DNA of 64,000 nt from contig NZ_JACOFZ010000001.1 of NCBI RefSeq assembly GCF_014284155.1, positions 886,545 to 950,544 of the forward strand, in the 5' to 3' direction. This document shows, one piece after another, positions 1-9,417 of this stretch. The stretch is from Affinundibacterium nitidum (lineage in GTDB: Bacteria > Pseudomonadota > Gammaproteobacteria > Burkholderiales > Burkholderiaceae_D). A program made the translations under genes and the position numbers. The notes under the pieces are model-generated. The model did no database searches. It saw nothing but the letters and a program-made list of their open reading frames with translations, and had not been told where the DNA came from. Positions within the stretch are counted from its first letter, which is position 1. Each line of letters starts with the position of its first letter.

Positions 1-510
1 ACTAGAAAGAAATGCCAACCACCATTTACCTGGCATGAATAGGACAATCAGCAATCCACTTGCGGCCACTGAATAGGTAAATAAAATATCTCCCGGCCAG
101 ATGAATATGTGATGACAAGCGCCGAAAATGCCCAAAGCGATAATTCGACGCAGGTAGGATCGTATAAAAGTTTGCCCTTTCGCTTCGCTCCGAGTCAGCA
201 TCACCGCAAAACCCATCCCGAATAAAAGTGAGAAGATCGTCCAGAACTTCCCTGCCACAAAATAAGCGATGAAATAGCTAGCCAACCAATTCGCTCCGCT
301 CAGGCCAGATGGCATGCCTTGACCAATATCGGAAACAACCCGATTGAAAAATTCAATATTCATTAAGAAGATACCGATCAAAGCGAAACCACGTATCACA
401 TCGAGAGCCTCGATACGTTCGCTCTTTTCAACCGGTTTAAATTCCAAGGGCACTTGCGTCGCCGATGGCGCTTGCGATAAAAGATCTGAATGAACAATAG
501 ACTCGGTCAT
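1..510 (-). CDS. DUF418 family membrane protein, N-terminal part (runs off the left edge)
   Basis: The reading frame opens with ATG at 508-510 and stays open to base 1, giving the first 170 residues of a multi-pass membrane protein. The N-terminus carries the family's usual stretch: ERIEALDVIRGFALIGIF near residues 41-58, the first membrane segment, then VAGKFWTIFSLLFGMGFA and a WPGDILF loop. It is closely similar to the N-terminal half of the next gene on the same strand, so the two are tandem paralogs. DUF418 (YeiB-like) proteins are predicted inner-membrane proteins, sometimes suggested to be transporters; their substrate is unknown. The C-terminal DUF418 domain proper lies outside the window. 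The family call is firm, the function is not known. Confidence 0.85.
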   Translation of the reverse strand, partial: MTESIVHSDLLSQAPSATQVPLEFKPVEKSERIEALDVIRGFALIGIFLMNIEFFNRVVSDIGQGMPSGLSGANWLASYFIAYFVAGKFWTIFSLLFGMGFAVMLTRSEAKGQTFIRSYLRRIIALGIFGACHHIFIWPGDILFTYSVAASGLLIVLFMPGKWWLAFLSS

Positions 511-540
511 CGTATTTCTTTCCTTAAAGGTAGTACGTAG

Positions 541-571
541 AAAGCAAAAAACGCGCTTCGAAAAGCGCGTT
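541..571 (-). terminator. Rho-independent terminator between the two DUF418 genes
   Basis: A perfect 9-bp inverted repeat (AACGCGCTT at 550-558, AAGCGCGTT at 563-571) with a 4-nt loop is followed on the minus strand by a T-run (plus-strand A-run 546-550). It lies 17-38 bases past the stop of the 588-2378 gene. It suggests that the two tandem paralogs are not simply read through as one transcript. Confidence 0.8.
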
Positions 572-587
572 AATGTCTGCCCAAATT

Positions 588-2378
588 TTATGCTGCCTGC
601 GGTTTCAAATCATTCGACTCGATTCGCAACGCTGGCACTTGCCAGTAGGTGATGCCACGCCAAATCCATTCCATAGGACCATAGCGGAATCTCGCTAACC
701 ACCAATGGCTAAACACCACTTGCAAACAGATTACACCAATGGCAAACGCCAACTGCGATGCGCGCCCCATACCGAAATGTCCAAAGCCCCAACCATAAAA
801 GAAACTTGCTTGAATCAAGGATTGCGACAAGTAATTGGTGAGTGCCATACGACCATACGGCGCTAACACTTTGATCTTCGAAAACACGGAAGTGCTATAC
901 ACCATTAACACGATAATGCTGACGTAAGCCAAGCAAGCAGGTAGGTTCGAGAACATCACCAAATTGCGCATTAAACCTGAGCCATCACCAGTCACACCGG
1001 CAACATGGCTCACGTTGATCGTACTCGCGAAAATACTGAGCCCCCAGCCAATCGGTAAGCCCCACATCGCCAATTGTTTAAAGAAAGCGAGATTCTCTTT
1101 TGCTTTCGTAATGATCTTGGCACGTACAAACCAAACACCCATGAGGAATAAAGCGATGGAAGAAAAAGCTTGTCCAGCCGCGTTGAAAGGCCCCTCAAGG
1201 AATTCTTTCCAGTGATGTTTGACAACATCGGTGTAACTACCTGTCGTCAACACCTTCTTGTCTTCAACAATTTTCTTTTGATTTTCATGGATACCAACAA
1301 TCGCATTAGCATCGCGCTCATTTTTCTTTTGCGCTTCAGTCTTCGGCGCTTTCTTCTCGTCTTTCTTCTCTTCAGGTTTTACATACTTTTTACCTGCAGC
1401 CTCAGCTGCTTTCTTTGCTTCTTCTTCGACTTTATTTTTCGCTTCGATTTCGAGCGACAATTTGACTGCTTCAGGATTATTAAAAACACTTTCCAAAGGC
1501 TTTTGATAGTTGATCGTCGAATACACGATACCAATCACGAATGGCATGCTATACAGCCACACACCTGCCTTCCAAAAACGAGACGTTGCTGGCTCACGAA
1601 ATTTCGCAGTCACAAAAGCGGACGCCAAGAAGAAGGCAGCTCCTCCCATAATTTCGCGTTTTGCATCGGCCATTGGCGGCACAAAAAACGCGGCCACTGC
1701 AGCTATAGTTGTGATTAAACCCAAGACCAAGAAAACGAGGGAAACCAAAGGCATGCGCATGCCGACCACATTGAAAATGCGTTCATGACGAATAAACAAA
1801 GCAATCAGCGACATCAACACGAGTTCGCCTACCAACACTCCAGCAGACCCCATCCCCGGCACAAACGCCAAGCCCAACATCAGAACAGCACTGGCGAGGA
1901 AGGATTTCCATGTTCCAAACAGAACAAACAACAATCCAGCTGCGGTAAAAGCATAACTAAACAGGATGTCACCCGGCCACAAGAGAATGGTATGCATCAT
2001 GCCAAACACACCTAAGGCAAGCACACGACGAATGTAGGGCACCAAGAAAGCGCGACCAGTGTCTTCAGCACGTGTCAGCATGACGGCGAAGCCCATGCCG
2101 AACAACAAAGAAAATATCGTCCAAAACTTACCAGCGACAAAGAAGTTAACGAAGTAAGTGGCGAGCCAATCGAGCCCATGCGCACTTGCAGGAATGCCGT
2201 CTTGAAATTCATTAAACGAGCGATTAAACCACTCGATGTTCATGAAGAAAATACCGATCAAAGCGAAGCCCCTAACGACGTCAATCGCTTCGATACGCTC
2301 AGCTGGGGCGATCGGTTTGAGGTCTTTGACGGCAGTCGGTGGCGGCGCTTGAGTTGGAGTATCGATTACTTGTTCCAT
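588..2378 (-). CDS. DUF418 family membrane protein (YeiB-like), full length
   Basis: A 596-residue inner-membrane protein. The ATG at 2376-2378 is chosen because it has a purine-rich site (GGAAAAGAG) upstream and matches the start of the neighbouring paralog; 14 further in-frame codons exist upstream. The N-terminus has ERIEAIDVVRGFALIGIFFM and then several hydrophobic segments (VAGKFWTIFSLLFGMGFAVM, the WPGDILFSYAF loop). The C-terminal third holds the DUF418 domain (YGRMALTNYLSQS followed by FFYGWGFGHFG). Residues about 311-361, between the two membrane halves, form an unusual run of Lys, Glu and Ala that is probably a long soluble helix. Substrate and role are unknown. A terminator follows the gene. 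Confidence 0.85.
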   Translation of the reverse strand: MEQVIDTPTQAPPPTAVKDLKPIAPAERIEAIDVVRGFALIGIFFMNIEWFNRSFNEFQDGIPASAHGLDWLATYFVNFFVAGKFWTIFSLLFGMGFAVMLTRAEDTGRAFLVPYIRRVLALGVFGMMHTILLWPGDILFSYAFTAAGLLFVLFGTWKSFLASAVLMLGLAFVPGMGSAGVLVGELVLMSLIALFIRHERIFNVVGMRMPLVSLVFLVLGLITTIAAVAAFFVPPMADAKREIMGGAAFFLASAFVTAKFREPATSRFWKAGVWLYSMPFVIGIVYSTINYQKPLESVFNNPEAVKLSLEIEAKNKVEEEAKKAAEAAGKKYVKPEEKKDEKKAPKTEAQKKNERDANAIVGIHENQKKIVEDKKVLTTGSYTDVVKHHWKEFLEGPFNAAGQAFSSIALFLMGVWFVRAKIITKAKENLAFFKQLAMWGLPIGWGLSIFASTINVSHVAGVTGDGSGLMRNLVMFSNLPACLAYVSIIVLMVYSTSVFSKIKVLAPYGRMALTNYLSQSLIQASFFYGWGFGHFGMGRASQLAFAIGVICLQVVFSHWWLARFRYGPMEWIWRGITYWQVPALRIESNDLKPQAA

Positions 2379-2617
2379 ATCTGCTCTTTTCCGTTGGTGG
2401 TTAAGGATAAGGCGAGCCATACCGGGTGCATGGGTGCCATCTCACATTGCAGATGCTACGTAAGTCATGTGATTAAAACAAACACTGTGCGACGAAATGC
2501 AAAAAACGTGGCACGAAATCAAATAAACACGCTTTATACTTCGATGCATTCCATTTAAAACCCAGATCAGTGTAGTCTAAGCTATTGTCAAAACAAACCC
2601 TTAATCGATCAACGATC

Positions 2618-5098
2618 ATGCGAAAAACCACATTCACAACCCGACTTCCGCTTCAATGTACTACCCTCCTCTTGTTACTCTGCCATCTTCCAACGGTTCA
2701 TGCCGCGACTGATAAGGCCGTCTCAAAGACGCAAATCGAGGTAAAAGGACTCAAACAAGCCGCGGAGATTGTGGTAGACCAGTGGGGCGTTCCTCACATT
2801 TATGCCAAGAGCGAAGATGACGTGTTTTTGGCTCAGGGCTTCAATGCAGCGCGTGATCGTCTATTTCAAATCGACTTGTGGCGCAGACGTGGGCTAGGAC
2901 AATTGTCTGAGGTATTTGGCCAAGCCTATTTAGAGCAAGATCGTGCCGCACGTTTATTTCTGTATCGCGGTGATATGAAAAAAGAGTGGGCCGCCTATGG
3001 TAAACAATCGCAACGACTCACCCAACAATTTGTGACGGGCATCAACGCCTACGTTCATTATCTCAATCAACATCCCGAGCAATTGCCGCCTGAATTCAAG
3101 GCCTTGAACTATCGTCCTGCACTTTGGCAAGCTGAAGATGTGGTGAAAATTCGTAGTCATGGTCTGACGCGCAATCTCACGTCTGAAGTCAATCGCGCCA
3201 AGATGGCTTGCGCAGGTGATCTCGCGTTAGATGAAGTGCGCCAACGTCTATCACCAACCTGGCAAACCAAGCTTCCTGAGGGACTTGATCCCTGCCTACC
3301 GGATGAAGTCTTACGTCAGTTTACCTTAGCCACGCAAAACGTCCCCTTCAGTGCGGCCATCACACCAATTGCCAAGCTCAGCGCAGAGGCCGAGGAAAAT
3401 CGCTTGGCGAAATTGGAAATCAATGACAGTGACAAAATGGAAGGTAGCAATAACTGGGTGATTTCACCGGGAAAATCTGCAACCGGCCGCGCCATGATGG
3501 CAAACGATCCGCACCGCGCTTACTCCGCGCCCTCACTGCGTTACATCACCCATCTGAGCGCCCCAGGTTTAGATGTCATCGGTGCGGGTGAACCTGCACT
3601 TCCGGGTATCTCGATCGGCCATAACGGCAGCATTGCTTTCGGCTTGACCATCATGAGTATCGACCAAGAAGATTTGTATGTGTATGACATCCAACCCGAT
3701 AAGCCGCAAAATTATCGTTATCAGGGCAAATGGGTAGAGATGCAAAAACGCACCGAAGTCTTTAAGCTCAATAGCGGTGCAACGATGGAGTCTGATCTTT
3801 TCTTCACTCGTCACGGGCCTGTGATTTATTTCGACACCAAGAAAAACAAAGCCTACGCTGTGCGCACAGGATGGTTAGAGCCAGGCATGGCTCCTTACTT
3901 CGGTAGCGTTGACTATATGCGCGCTAAAAACTTTACCGAATTCAAAAAAGCGATGCTGCATTGGGGGGCACCGACTGAGAACCAAGTGTATGCTGATACC
4001 AAAGGTAATATCGGTTGGGTTCCCGGTGGTTTGACACCAATTCGCCCTAATTGGGATGGTTTATTACCAGTGCCAGGCGATGGTCGCTACGAGTGGGCGG
4101 GATTCTTGTCTGGGGACAAACTGCCTTCTAGCTACAATCCCGAAAAAGGCTGGTTTGCTTCCGCCAATGAGTTAAATTTGCCCGAGGACTATCCTTATCG
4201 TGAGCGGAAGATTGGTTTTGAATGGCCGCACAACGCACGCTACCAAAGAATTGCCGATGTTCTATCTCAAGATAAGAAAGTCTCACTCGAAGATTCAATG
4301 CGCTTGCAAAACGATATCTTGTCGCTGCCAGCCGAGCGCTTGATTCGTCTCCTCACCGCGATCCCTGAAGCGAGCTTACTCAATCAAGAACAAGCAAAAC
4401 GGGCGATACAAATACTCAGTGCATGGGATCGACAAGAGAATGCCGATTCAGCCGCAGCAGCCCTTTATCAATACTGGTACTCACAAAGCTTAGGACCGCA
4501 ATACAAGGACTTGATGCTAGGGCAAAAATCTTATCTAGTCACGACCTTGCCTGATTTGACCTCGATGCTGAAAAACCTAGAAGCGCAAGATGCTTTCCCA
4601 CCGCAATTTGGCGACAGCGTGGATCAAGCAAAACATAGACGTGATCAATTACTGATCACAAGTTTGGTCAGCGCTTATCAACAATTGGAAAAACGTTTGG
4701 GAGCACAAACACAGCAATGGCGTTGGGGTGACTTACAAAAGACCTTGTTTGCACACCCCTTCTCCCCTCTGCTTGATAGTAAAGGCAAAGCGCAATACGA
4801 CGTCGGCCCACTGCCGCGCGGTGGCAGTGCGAATAGTGTGAATCAGTCTTCGTATCGTCTCCAAGATTTTGTCCAGATTAACGGACCTAGTTTTCGTGTC
4901 GTTGTTGACGTTGGTAATTGGGATAACTCAAAAGCCATGAATGCCCCCGGTCAGTCTGGTGACCCTGCTAACCCACATTATCGCGACCTCGCGACGCCAT
5001 GGGCCAAGGGTGAATACTTTCCCCTGCTGTATAGCCGAAAAGCGGTTGAGGCTGCTGCAAAGCAAATTATTGAATTAAGACCGATTTCACGTAAATAA
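2618..5098 (+). CDS. Secreted penicillin acylase family protein (N-terminal nucleophile amidohydrolase)
   Basis: About 826 residues from the ATG at 2618, which begins a clear signal peptide (MRKTTFTTRL, then a Leu-rich core ending VHAA). An upstream in-frame TTG at 2585 is less likely. The family is made as a periplasmic precursor that cuts itself into alpha and beta chains; the new N-terminal Ser of the beta chain is the nucleophile. That Ser is visible in GSNNWV at about residue 277, followed by the usual MANDPH segment. The alpha chain has DQWGVPHIYA and QGFNAARDRLFQIDLWRR. Members hydrolyse penicillins, acyl-homoserine lactones or other N-acyl compounds; sequence alone does not tell which. 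It is transcribed divergently from the DUF418 genes and stands alone. Confidence 0.9.
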   Translation: MRKTTFTTRLPLQCTTLLLLLCHLPTVHAATDKAVSKTQIEVKGLKQAAEIVVDQWGVPHIYAKSEDDVFLAQGFNAARDRLFQIDLWRRRGLGQLSEVFGQAYLEQDRAARLFLYRGDMKKEWAAYGKQSQRLTQQFVTGINAYVHYLNQHPEQLPPEFKALNYRPALWQAEDVVKIRSHGLTRNLTSEVNRAKMACAGDLALDEVRQRLSPTWQTKLPEGLDPCLPDEVLRQFTLATQNVPFSAAITPIAKLSAEAEENRLAKLEINDSDKMEGSNNWVISPGKSATGRAMMANDPHRAYSAPSLRYITHLSAPGLDVIGAGEPALPGISIGHNGSIAFGLTIMSIDQEDLYVYDIQPDKPQNYRYQGKWVEMQKRTEVFKLNSGATMESDLFFTRHGPVIYFDTKKNKAYAVRTGWLEPGMAPYFGSVDYMRAKNFTEFKKAMLHWGAPTENQVYADTKGNIGWVPGGLTPIRPNWDGLLPVPGDGRYEWAGFLSGDKLPSSYNPEKGWFASANELNLPEDYPYRERKIGFEWPHNARYQRIADVLSQDKKVSLEDSMRLQNDILSLPAERLIRLLTAIPEASLLNQEQAKRAIQILSAWDRQENADSAAAALYQYWYSQSLGPQYKDLMLGQKSYLVTTLPDLTSMLKNLEAQDAFPPQFGDSVDQAKHRRDQLLITSLVSAYQQLEKRLGAQTQQWRWGDLQKTLFAHPFSPLLDSKGKAQYDVGPLPRGGSANSVNQSSYRLQDFVQINGPSFRVVVDVGNWDNSKAMNAPGQSGDPANPHYRDLATPWAKGEYFPLLYSRKAVEAAAKQIIELRPISRK

Positions 5099-5413
5099 TG
5101 GGTTTGAGAAAAGAAGCGTAAACAGTGAGGCCATTGGGGTGAGTTTTAATCGACTTTTGATCAACCGAAACGAACATCGTGGCCTCAAGCTTGCGCCACT
5201 TAACAGCTTGGGCAAAAGTCTTTCCTACACTTTTCACTATAAGGATATGCGCTTATATTCTTTGAACAAAAATGGCGGCTACAGTATGCTGTTGCGCTAT
5301 GAAGTCGGTTTGCATCCTCGCGAAGCTGAATGACTTTCCCCAATTAATCGGTGGCTCTGCCAGCCAAGCTCGTTGAGAATTGAGCCTCGCAGCACTACCA
5401 ACTAGGAGAAGAT
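5099..5413. other. Intergenic region between the acylase and cysK
   Basis: About 315 bases without a convincing gene. It contains an 8-bp inverted repeat (TGAGGCCA at 5127-5134, TGGCCTCA at 5181-5188) and an open frame of 64 codons starting with GTG at 5139 that has no good ribosome site and no recognisable domain. The last bases hold the strong cysK ribosome-binding site (AGGAG). No riboswitch was recognised. Confidence 0.5.
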
Positions 5414-6391
5414 ATGGCAATCTATCAAAACAATGCCGATTCCATCGGCCGCACCCCGCTAGTCAAGTTGAACCGTGTCACTGATGGCGCAGGTGCTACT
5501 GTGTTGGCAAAAATCGAAGGTCGCAATCCTGCGTATTCGGTTAAATGCCGTATCGGCGCCGCCATGGTGGCAGATGCTGAAGCGCGCGGTTTGCTCGGAC
5601 CTGGCAAAGAATTAATCGAACCCACCAGCGGCAATACCGGTATCGCTTTAGCCTTCGTCGCAGCTGCCAAAGGCATTCCACTGACATTGACGATGCCAGA
5701 AACCATGAGTGTGGAACGCCGTAAATTATTGGTGGCATTCGGCGCCAAACTCGTGTTGACCGAAGGGGCAAAAGGCATGAATGGCGCTATCGCCAAAGCC
5801 GAAGAAATTCGCGCCAGCGATCCAGATCGTTATGTATTGCTACAGCAATTCAAAAACCCAGCGAACCCTGCGATCCACGAAAAGACAACAGGCCCAGAAA
5901 TTTGGAATGATACCGAAGGCAAAGTCGATATTTTCGTTGCTGGCGTTGGCACAGGCGGCACGATCACAGGCGTTTCTCGCTATATCAAACAAAGCCAAGG
6001 TAAAGCAATTACCACGGTTGCGGTTGAGCCTGTTAGCAGCCCAGTATTGACACAAAAGCGTGCTGGTTTGCCGATTCAACCTGCTCCGCACAAGATCCAA
6101 GGTATTGGCGCTGGCTTCGTACCAGACGTACTCGACCTTGACTTGGTCGATCAGATTGAACAAGTCAGTAATGAAGAAGCAGTGCAATTTGCGCAGCGCC
6201 TGGCGAAAGAAGAAGGCATTTTGGCCGGCATCTCTTGCGGTGCGGCGACCGCAGTGGCAGTGCGCTTGGCAGAGCTGCCAGAAAATGCGGGCAAAACGAT
6301 CGTTGTTGTTCTGCCCGATTCTGGTGAACGCTATTTGAGTTCTATCCTGTTCGAGGGCTACTTCGACGCCAATGGTGTTGCCTTAGCTTAA
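5414..6391 (+). CDS. cysK: Cysteine synthase A (O-acetylserine sulfhydrylase)
   Basis: A 325-residue PLP enzyme that makes cysteine from O-acetylserine and sulfide in the cytoplasm. The PLP lysine is K44 in YSVKCRIG. The substrate loop TSGNTG is at 71-76 and the glycine-rich phosphate loop GVGTGGT at about 177-183. The SVKCRIG form and the length favour CysK over CysM. The ATG is preceded by AGGAG, and a strong bidirectional terminator lies directly after the stop. It appears to be a single-gene unit. Confidence 0.95.
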   Translation: MAIYQNNADSIGRTPLVKLNRVTDGAGATVLAKIEGRNPAYSVKCRIGAAMVADAEARGLLGPGKELIEPTSGNTGIALAFVAAAKGIPLTLTMPETMSVERRKLLVAFGAKLVLTEGAKGMNGAIAKAEEIRASDPDRYVLLQQFKNPANPAIHEKTTGPEIWNDTEGKVDIFVAGVGTGGTITGVSRYIKQSQGKAITTVAVEPVSSPVLTQKRAGLPIQPAPHKIQGIGAGFVPDVLDLDLVDQIEQVSNEEAVQFAQRLAKEEGILAGISCGAATAVAVRLAELPENAGKTIVVVLPDSGERYLSSILFEGYFDANGVALA

Positions 6392-6421
6392 TCGGCCAGT
6401 ACGTCTTCCATCAACATCTCC

Positions 6422-6466
6422 CATAAAAAAATCGCCTCTCATCAATGATGGAGGCGATTTTTCTTT
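6422..6466 (+). terminator. Bidirectional terminator after cysK / yaeQ
   Basis: Inverted repeat AAATCGCCTC / GAGGCGATTT (second arm 6451-6460) flanked by an A-run on the left and T-rich sequence on the right. It can stop cysK on the plus strand and the convergent yaeQ gene on the minus strand. Confidence 0.85.
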
Positions 6467-6488
6467 TGCTTTCTGACTGGAAGCCGCT

Positions 6489-7031
6489 TCAACCAAATTC
6501 CTTGAAAGTCTCCAGATCAATTTGCACAGATTGATCGCCACCGGACAACCAAATCTGACCGTCCTGTATCGTGCATTGTAACTGCATCGTGCGTTCTGCT
6601 AGTTTCGCCAATTCTTGACTGGTTTCAGAAGCGATATTTTTTACGCAAAGATTTTTCGCGCGATCTAAACGGCTATTCATTTGCTTCCACCAAATATTGC
6701 TGGCATGCGCATAGCTGTAAACAAATACTTGTTCAGCACGGCCGCAGGCTTTCAATAATCGACGGTCATCAGGTTGACCGACTTCGCCCCACAATAGAAT
6801 GGCGTCGGTATAGTCTTTCTCCCAGAAGTCAGGTTCTTCTGTATCCGAAATACCTTTACCAAAAGCGAGTCTTTCACTGGCGTGAATTGCAAACGCTAGC
6901 ACGCGAACCATCATGCGTTCGTCCGTTTCGGAAGGATGGCGTGCGATGGTCAAACTATGGTCAGCGTAATAGCCGCGATCCATGTCGGAAATATTCAATT
7001 CTGCTTTGTAGATGGTCGATTTTAATGCCAT
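6489..7031 (-). CDS. yaeQ: YaeQ family protein
   Basis: A 180-residue cytoplasmic protein with the typical YaeQ start MALKSTIYKAELNISDMDR and the conserved blocks HPSETDERMMVRVLAFA and LLWGEVGQPD. The family has a PD-(D/E)XK nuclease-like fold; its biochemical role is not established, although it was once linked to suppression of an rfaH defect in E. coli. The ATG has an AGAGAAG site upstream. It is convergent with cysK and separated from purU by about 70 bases on the same strand. Confidence 0.9.
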   Translation of the reverse strand: MALKSTIYKAELNISDMDRGYYADHSLTIARHPSETDERMMVRVLAFAIHASERLAFGKGISDTEEPDFWEKDYTDAILLWGEVGQPDDRRLLKACGRAEQVFVYSYAHASNIWWKQMNSRLDRAKNLCVKNIASETSQELAKLAERTMQLQCTIQDGQIWLSGGDQSVQIDLETFKEFG

Positions 7032-7103
7032 TGTTTCTGCTTCTCTTTTTTGTGGTTGTGCTTGTTTCGGTATGACGCTTAGAGCGAAATTTGGATTTCT
7101 AGA

Positions 7104-7973
7104 CTATCTAAAAATCACGGTCTTATGTCCGTTCAATAGGATACGATGTTCGACGAAATAATTGACCGCCCGTGCCAACACCACGCATTCCACATCGCGA
7201 CCGATGGCCGTCAATTTTTCAGGGTCCATCGCATGGTCAACACGCTCGACGTCTTGCTCGATGATTGGGCCTTCATCGAGATCACCGGTCACAAAATGTG
7301 CCGTCGCCCCAATCAATTTCACACCACGATCATGGGCTTGGTAGTAAGGCTTAGCACCTTTAAAGCTCGGCAAGAATGAATGATGAATATTGATGGCACG
7401 ACCACTGAGGGCCTCGCACATGTGATTCGACAAAATTTGCATATAACGCGCCAACACCACTAACTCGGCTTGATTCGCGTTGATCACCTCGAGTACTTTT
7501 TGTTCTTGGGCTTGCTTCGCTTCAGCTGAGGCGCCAGCCGCTAAAGGCAAATGATGGAAAGGAATGTTGTAACTGGCCGCCAATTGATAAAAATCGGTGT
7601 GATTCGATACGATCGCCTTAATCTCGACTGGCAATAGACCGCTTTTGTAGCGGAACAGCAGATCATTCAAGCAATGGCCAATTTTCGACACCATCAAGAC
7701 CACACGTGGTTTGTGATGCGCATCGTGCAATTGCCATTGCATGCCCCAACTTGCGGCCAAGGTCGCGAAATCAGCACGTAAAATTGAGTCGTCTATACTT
7801 TTGTCGTCGGCAGAAAAATGGACGCGCATAAAGAATAATTTTGAATGTGCGTCACCGAACTGCGCGGAATCAATAATATTGCAACCATGTGTCGCTAAAA
7901 AGCCGGACACACTATGCACAATTCCACGTTGATCAGGGCAAGACAAAGTCAGAATATATTCGGGCGTCATCAT
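7104..7973 (-). CDS. purU: Formyltetrahydrofolate deformylase
   Basis: A 289-residue enzyme that hydrolyses 10-formyl-tetrahydrofolate to formate and tetrahydrofolate, supplying formate for PurT and balancing one-carbon pools. An N-terminal ACT domain (about residues 6-85, with CPDQRGIVHSVSGFLATHG) precedes the formyl-transferase domain. The catalytic triad is visible: Asn195 and His197 in NIHHSFLPSF and Asp233 in TGDLDEGPI. Two consecutive ATG codons open the gene, so the start may be 7973 or 7970. No folate or glycine riboswitch was seen upstream. Confidence 0.95.
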   Translation of the reverse strand: MMTPEYILTLSCPDQRGIVHSVSGFLATHGCNIIDSAQFGDAHSKLFFMRVHFSADDKSIDDSILRADFATLAASWGMQWQLHDAHHKPRVVLMVSKIGHCLNDLLFRYKSGLLPVEIKAIVSNHTDFYQLAASYNIPFHHLPLAAGASAEAKQAQEQKVLEVINANQAELVVLARYMQILSNHMCEALSGRAINIHHSFLPSFKGAKPYYQAHDRGVKLIGATAHFVTGDLDEGPIIEQDVERVDHAMDPEKLTAIGRDVECVVLARAVNYFVEHRILLNGHKTVIFR

Positions 7974-8204
7974 AAATAAAATCTCTGGTAGCCCTCAGCG
8001 TTATCGGCCAAGGGCAATATGGTTGTCGAGGGAAAACGAGCATTGTCGCACGATACGCTGGCTTTTTGCAGTTGCAGCAAGAAAGCAGTCATTTTCGACA
8101 TCTCAAATAAAAAAGCACGTTCGTTCTAATTCAGGTATAGTCATCATGTTTTATTGCATGACTGCCTCTTTTTCTATCATAAGACTTACGCTGGAGACCC
8201 CACT

Positions 8205-9242
8205 ATGAGCAATCGCCCTCACCCGTTGACGAATCACCAAATCCGCCTTGCTGCACGCCCAGTGGGTTTGCCTACCGCCGATAACTGGACGCACACGCAA
8301 GAACCAGTGCGTGAGTTAGAAGATGGTGAGATCGTGGTGAAGACACTGTACATCTCTATCGACCCAGCAATGCGCGGTTGGATGAATGGTGGCAAATCGT
8401 ATATTCGCCCTGTAGAAATTAACGAAGTTATGCGTGCTGGTGGCGTGGGGCGCGTGGTGGAATCAAAATCCGACAAATTTAAAGTGGGCGACATCGTGTC
8501 TGGTAGCACAGGTGTCCAAGAGTATTGGATAGGTGCGGCGGACAATAAATACGGCGCCTTCTATAAAATTGATCCAAGCTTTGCACCCTTGCCTAAATAT
8601 TTGAATGCCCTCGGCATGCCTGGCATGACCGCTTATTTTGGTTTGCTCGACGTCGGCATGCCTAAAGCCGGCGAAACAGTTGTGGTTTCCGGTGCTGCGG
8701 GCGCGGTAGGCCAAACTGTGGGCCAAGTGGCAAAACAAAAAGGCTGCCGTGTCGTTGGTATTGCTGGTGGCAAAGACAAGTGTGATTTCGTCGTCAACGA
8801 ACTCGGTTTTGATGCTTGCATCGACTATAAAAATAGTTCGGTTAAAGATGGCCTGAAAGAGCACTGCCCCAATGGCGTCGACATTTATTTCGATAATGTA
8901 GGCGGTGAGATTCTCGACACCGTGCTCACTCGTATCAATATGAAAGCGCGCATCATTATTTGCGGCGCCATCTCTCAATACAACAATACAACGCCGATTC
9001 AAGGCCCATCGAATTACTTGTCATTGCTAGTCAATCGGGCTCGTATGGAAGGCATCGTGGTTTTTGACTACGCACCGCGTTATCATGAGGCCGTCAAAGA
9101 AATGGGCTCGTGGATGGCGCAAGGCCAATTCCATACGCGTGAAGATATCGTGCAAGGGATCGATAACTTCCCTGCTACTTTAAACATGCTGTTTGAAGGT
9201 AAGAATTTCGGTAAGTTGGTGCTGCAGATCGCGGCAGAGTAA
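8205..9242 (+). CDS. NADP-dependent MDR-family oxidoreductase (CurA / prostaglandin reductase type)
   Basis: A 345-residue zinc-independent medium-chain reductase. The ATG at 8205 has GGAG at 8192-8195; an upstream in-frame ATG at 8154 has no such site. The N-terminal catalytic domain shows LYISIDPAMRGWM, typical of the curcumin reductase / leukotriene B4 12-hydroxydehydrogenase subfamily, and the Rossmann domain carries VSGAAGAVGQTVGQVAK. The conserved YFDNVGGE stretch follows. Members reduce the C=C bond of alpha,beta-unsaturated ketones using NADPH; the substrate here cannot be named. It stands alone with its own terminator. Confidence 0.9.
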   Translation: MSNRPHPLTNHQIRLAARPVGLPTADNWTHTQEPVRELEDGEIVVKTLYISIDPAMRGWMNGGKSYIRPVEINEVMRAGGVGRVVESKSDKFKVGDIVSGSTGVQEYWIGAADNKYGAFYKIDPSFAPLPKYLNALGMPGMTAYFGLLDVGMPKAGETVVVSGAAGAVGQTVGQVAKQKGCRVVGIAGGKDKCDFVVNELGFDACIDYKNSSVKDGLKEHCPNGVDIYFDNVGGEILDTVLTRINMKARIIICGAISQYNNTTPIQGPSNYLSLLVNRARMEGIVVFDYAPRYHEAVKEMGSWMAQGQFHTREDIVQGIDNFPATLNMLFEGKNFGKLVLQIAAE

Positions 9243-9282
9243 ACCTCCTCATCACTTCAAAAGTACTGGCAGATAGTTCTCA

Positions 9283-9320
9283 ACGGCGCATGAGCTAATA
9301 CCTCGCGCGCCGTTTTCTTT
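9283..9320 (+). terminator. Rho-independent terminator after the MDR reductase gene
   Basis: Arms AACGGCGC (9283-9290) and GCGCCGTT (9307-9314) pair perfectly over a 16-nt loop and are followed by TTCTTT. It lies about 40 bases after the stop codon. Confidence 0.7.
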
Positions 9321-9417
9321 CTGGCACCTGGTTTTCATCCCTTAAAGCGTTTGTCACCCGGTTTTTCGGCTATTATCGCGAAATTCTTTGCACTCATGTC
9401 TGAACTCATTGAAGAGT

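Noticed and set aside
5127-5188. 8-bp inverted repeat upstream of cysK as a riboswitch or attenuator
   Set aside because: The arms are 46 bases apart with no conserved core or terminator; probably chance.
5139-5333. 64-codon GTG-started frame between the acylase and cysK
   Set aside because: No ribosome site, no recognisable domain, and it lies in a region expected to hold regulatory sequence.
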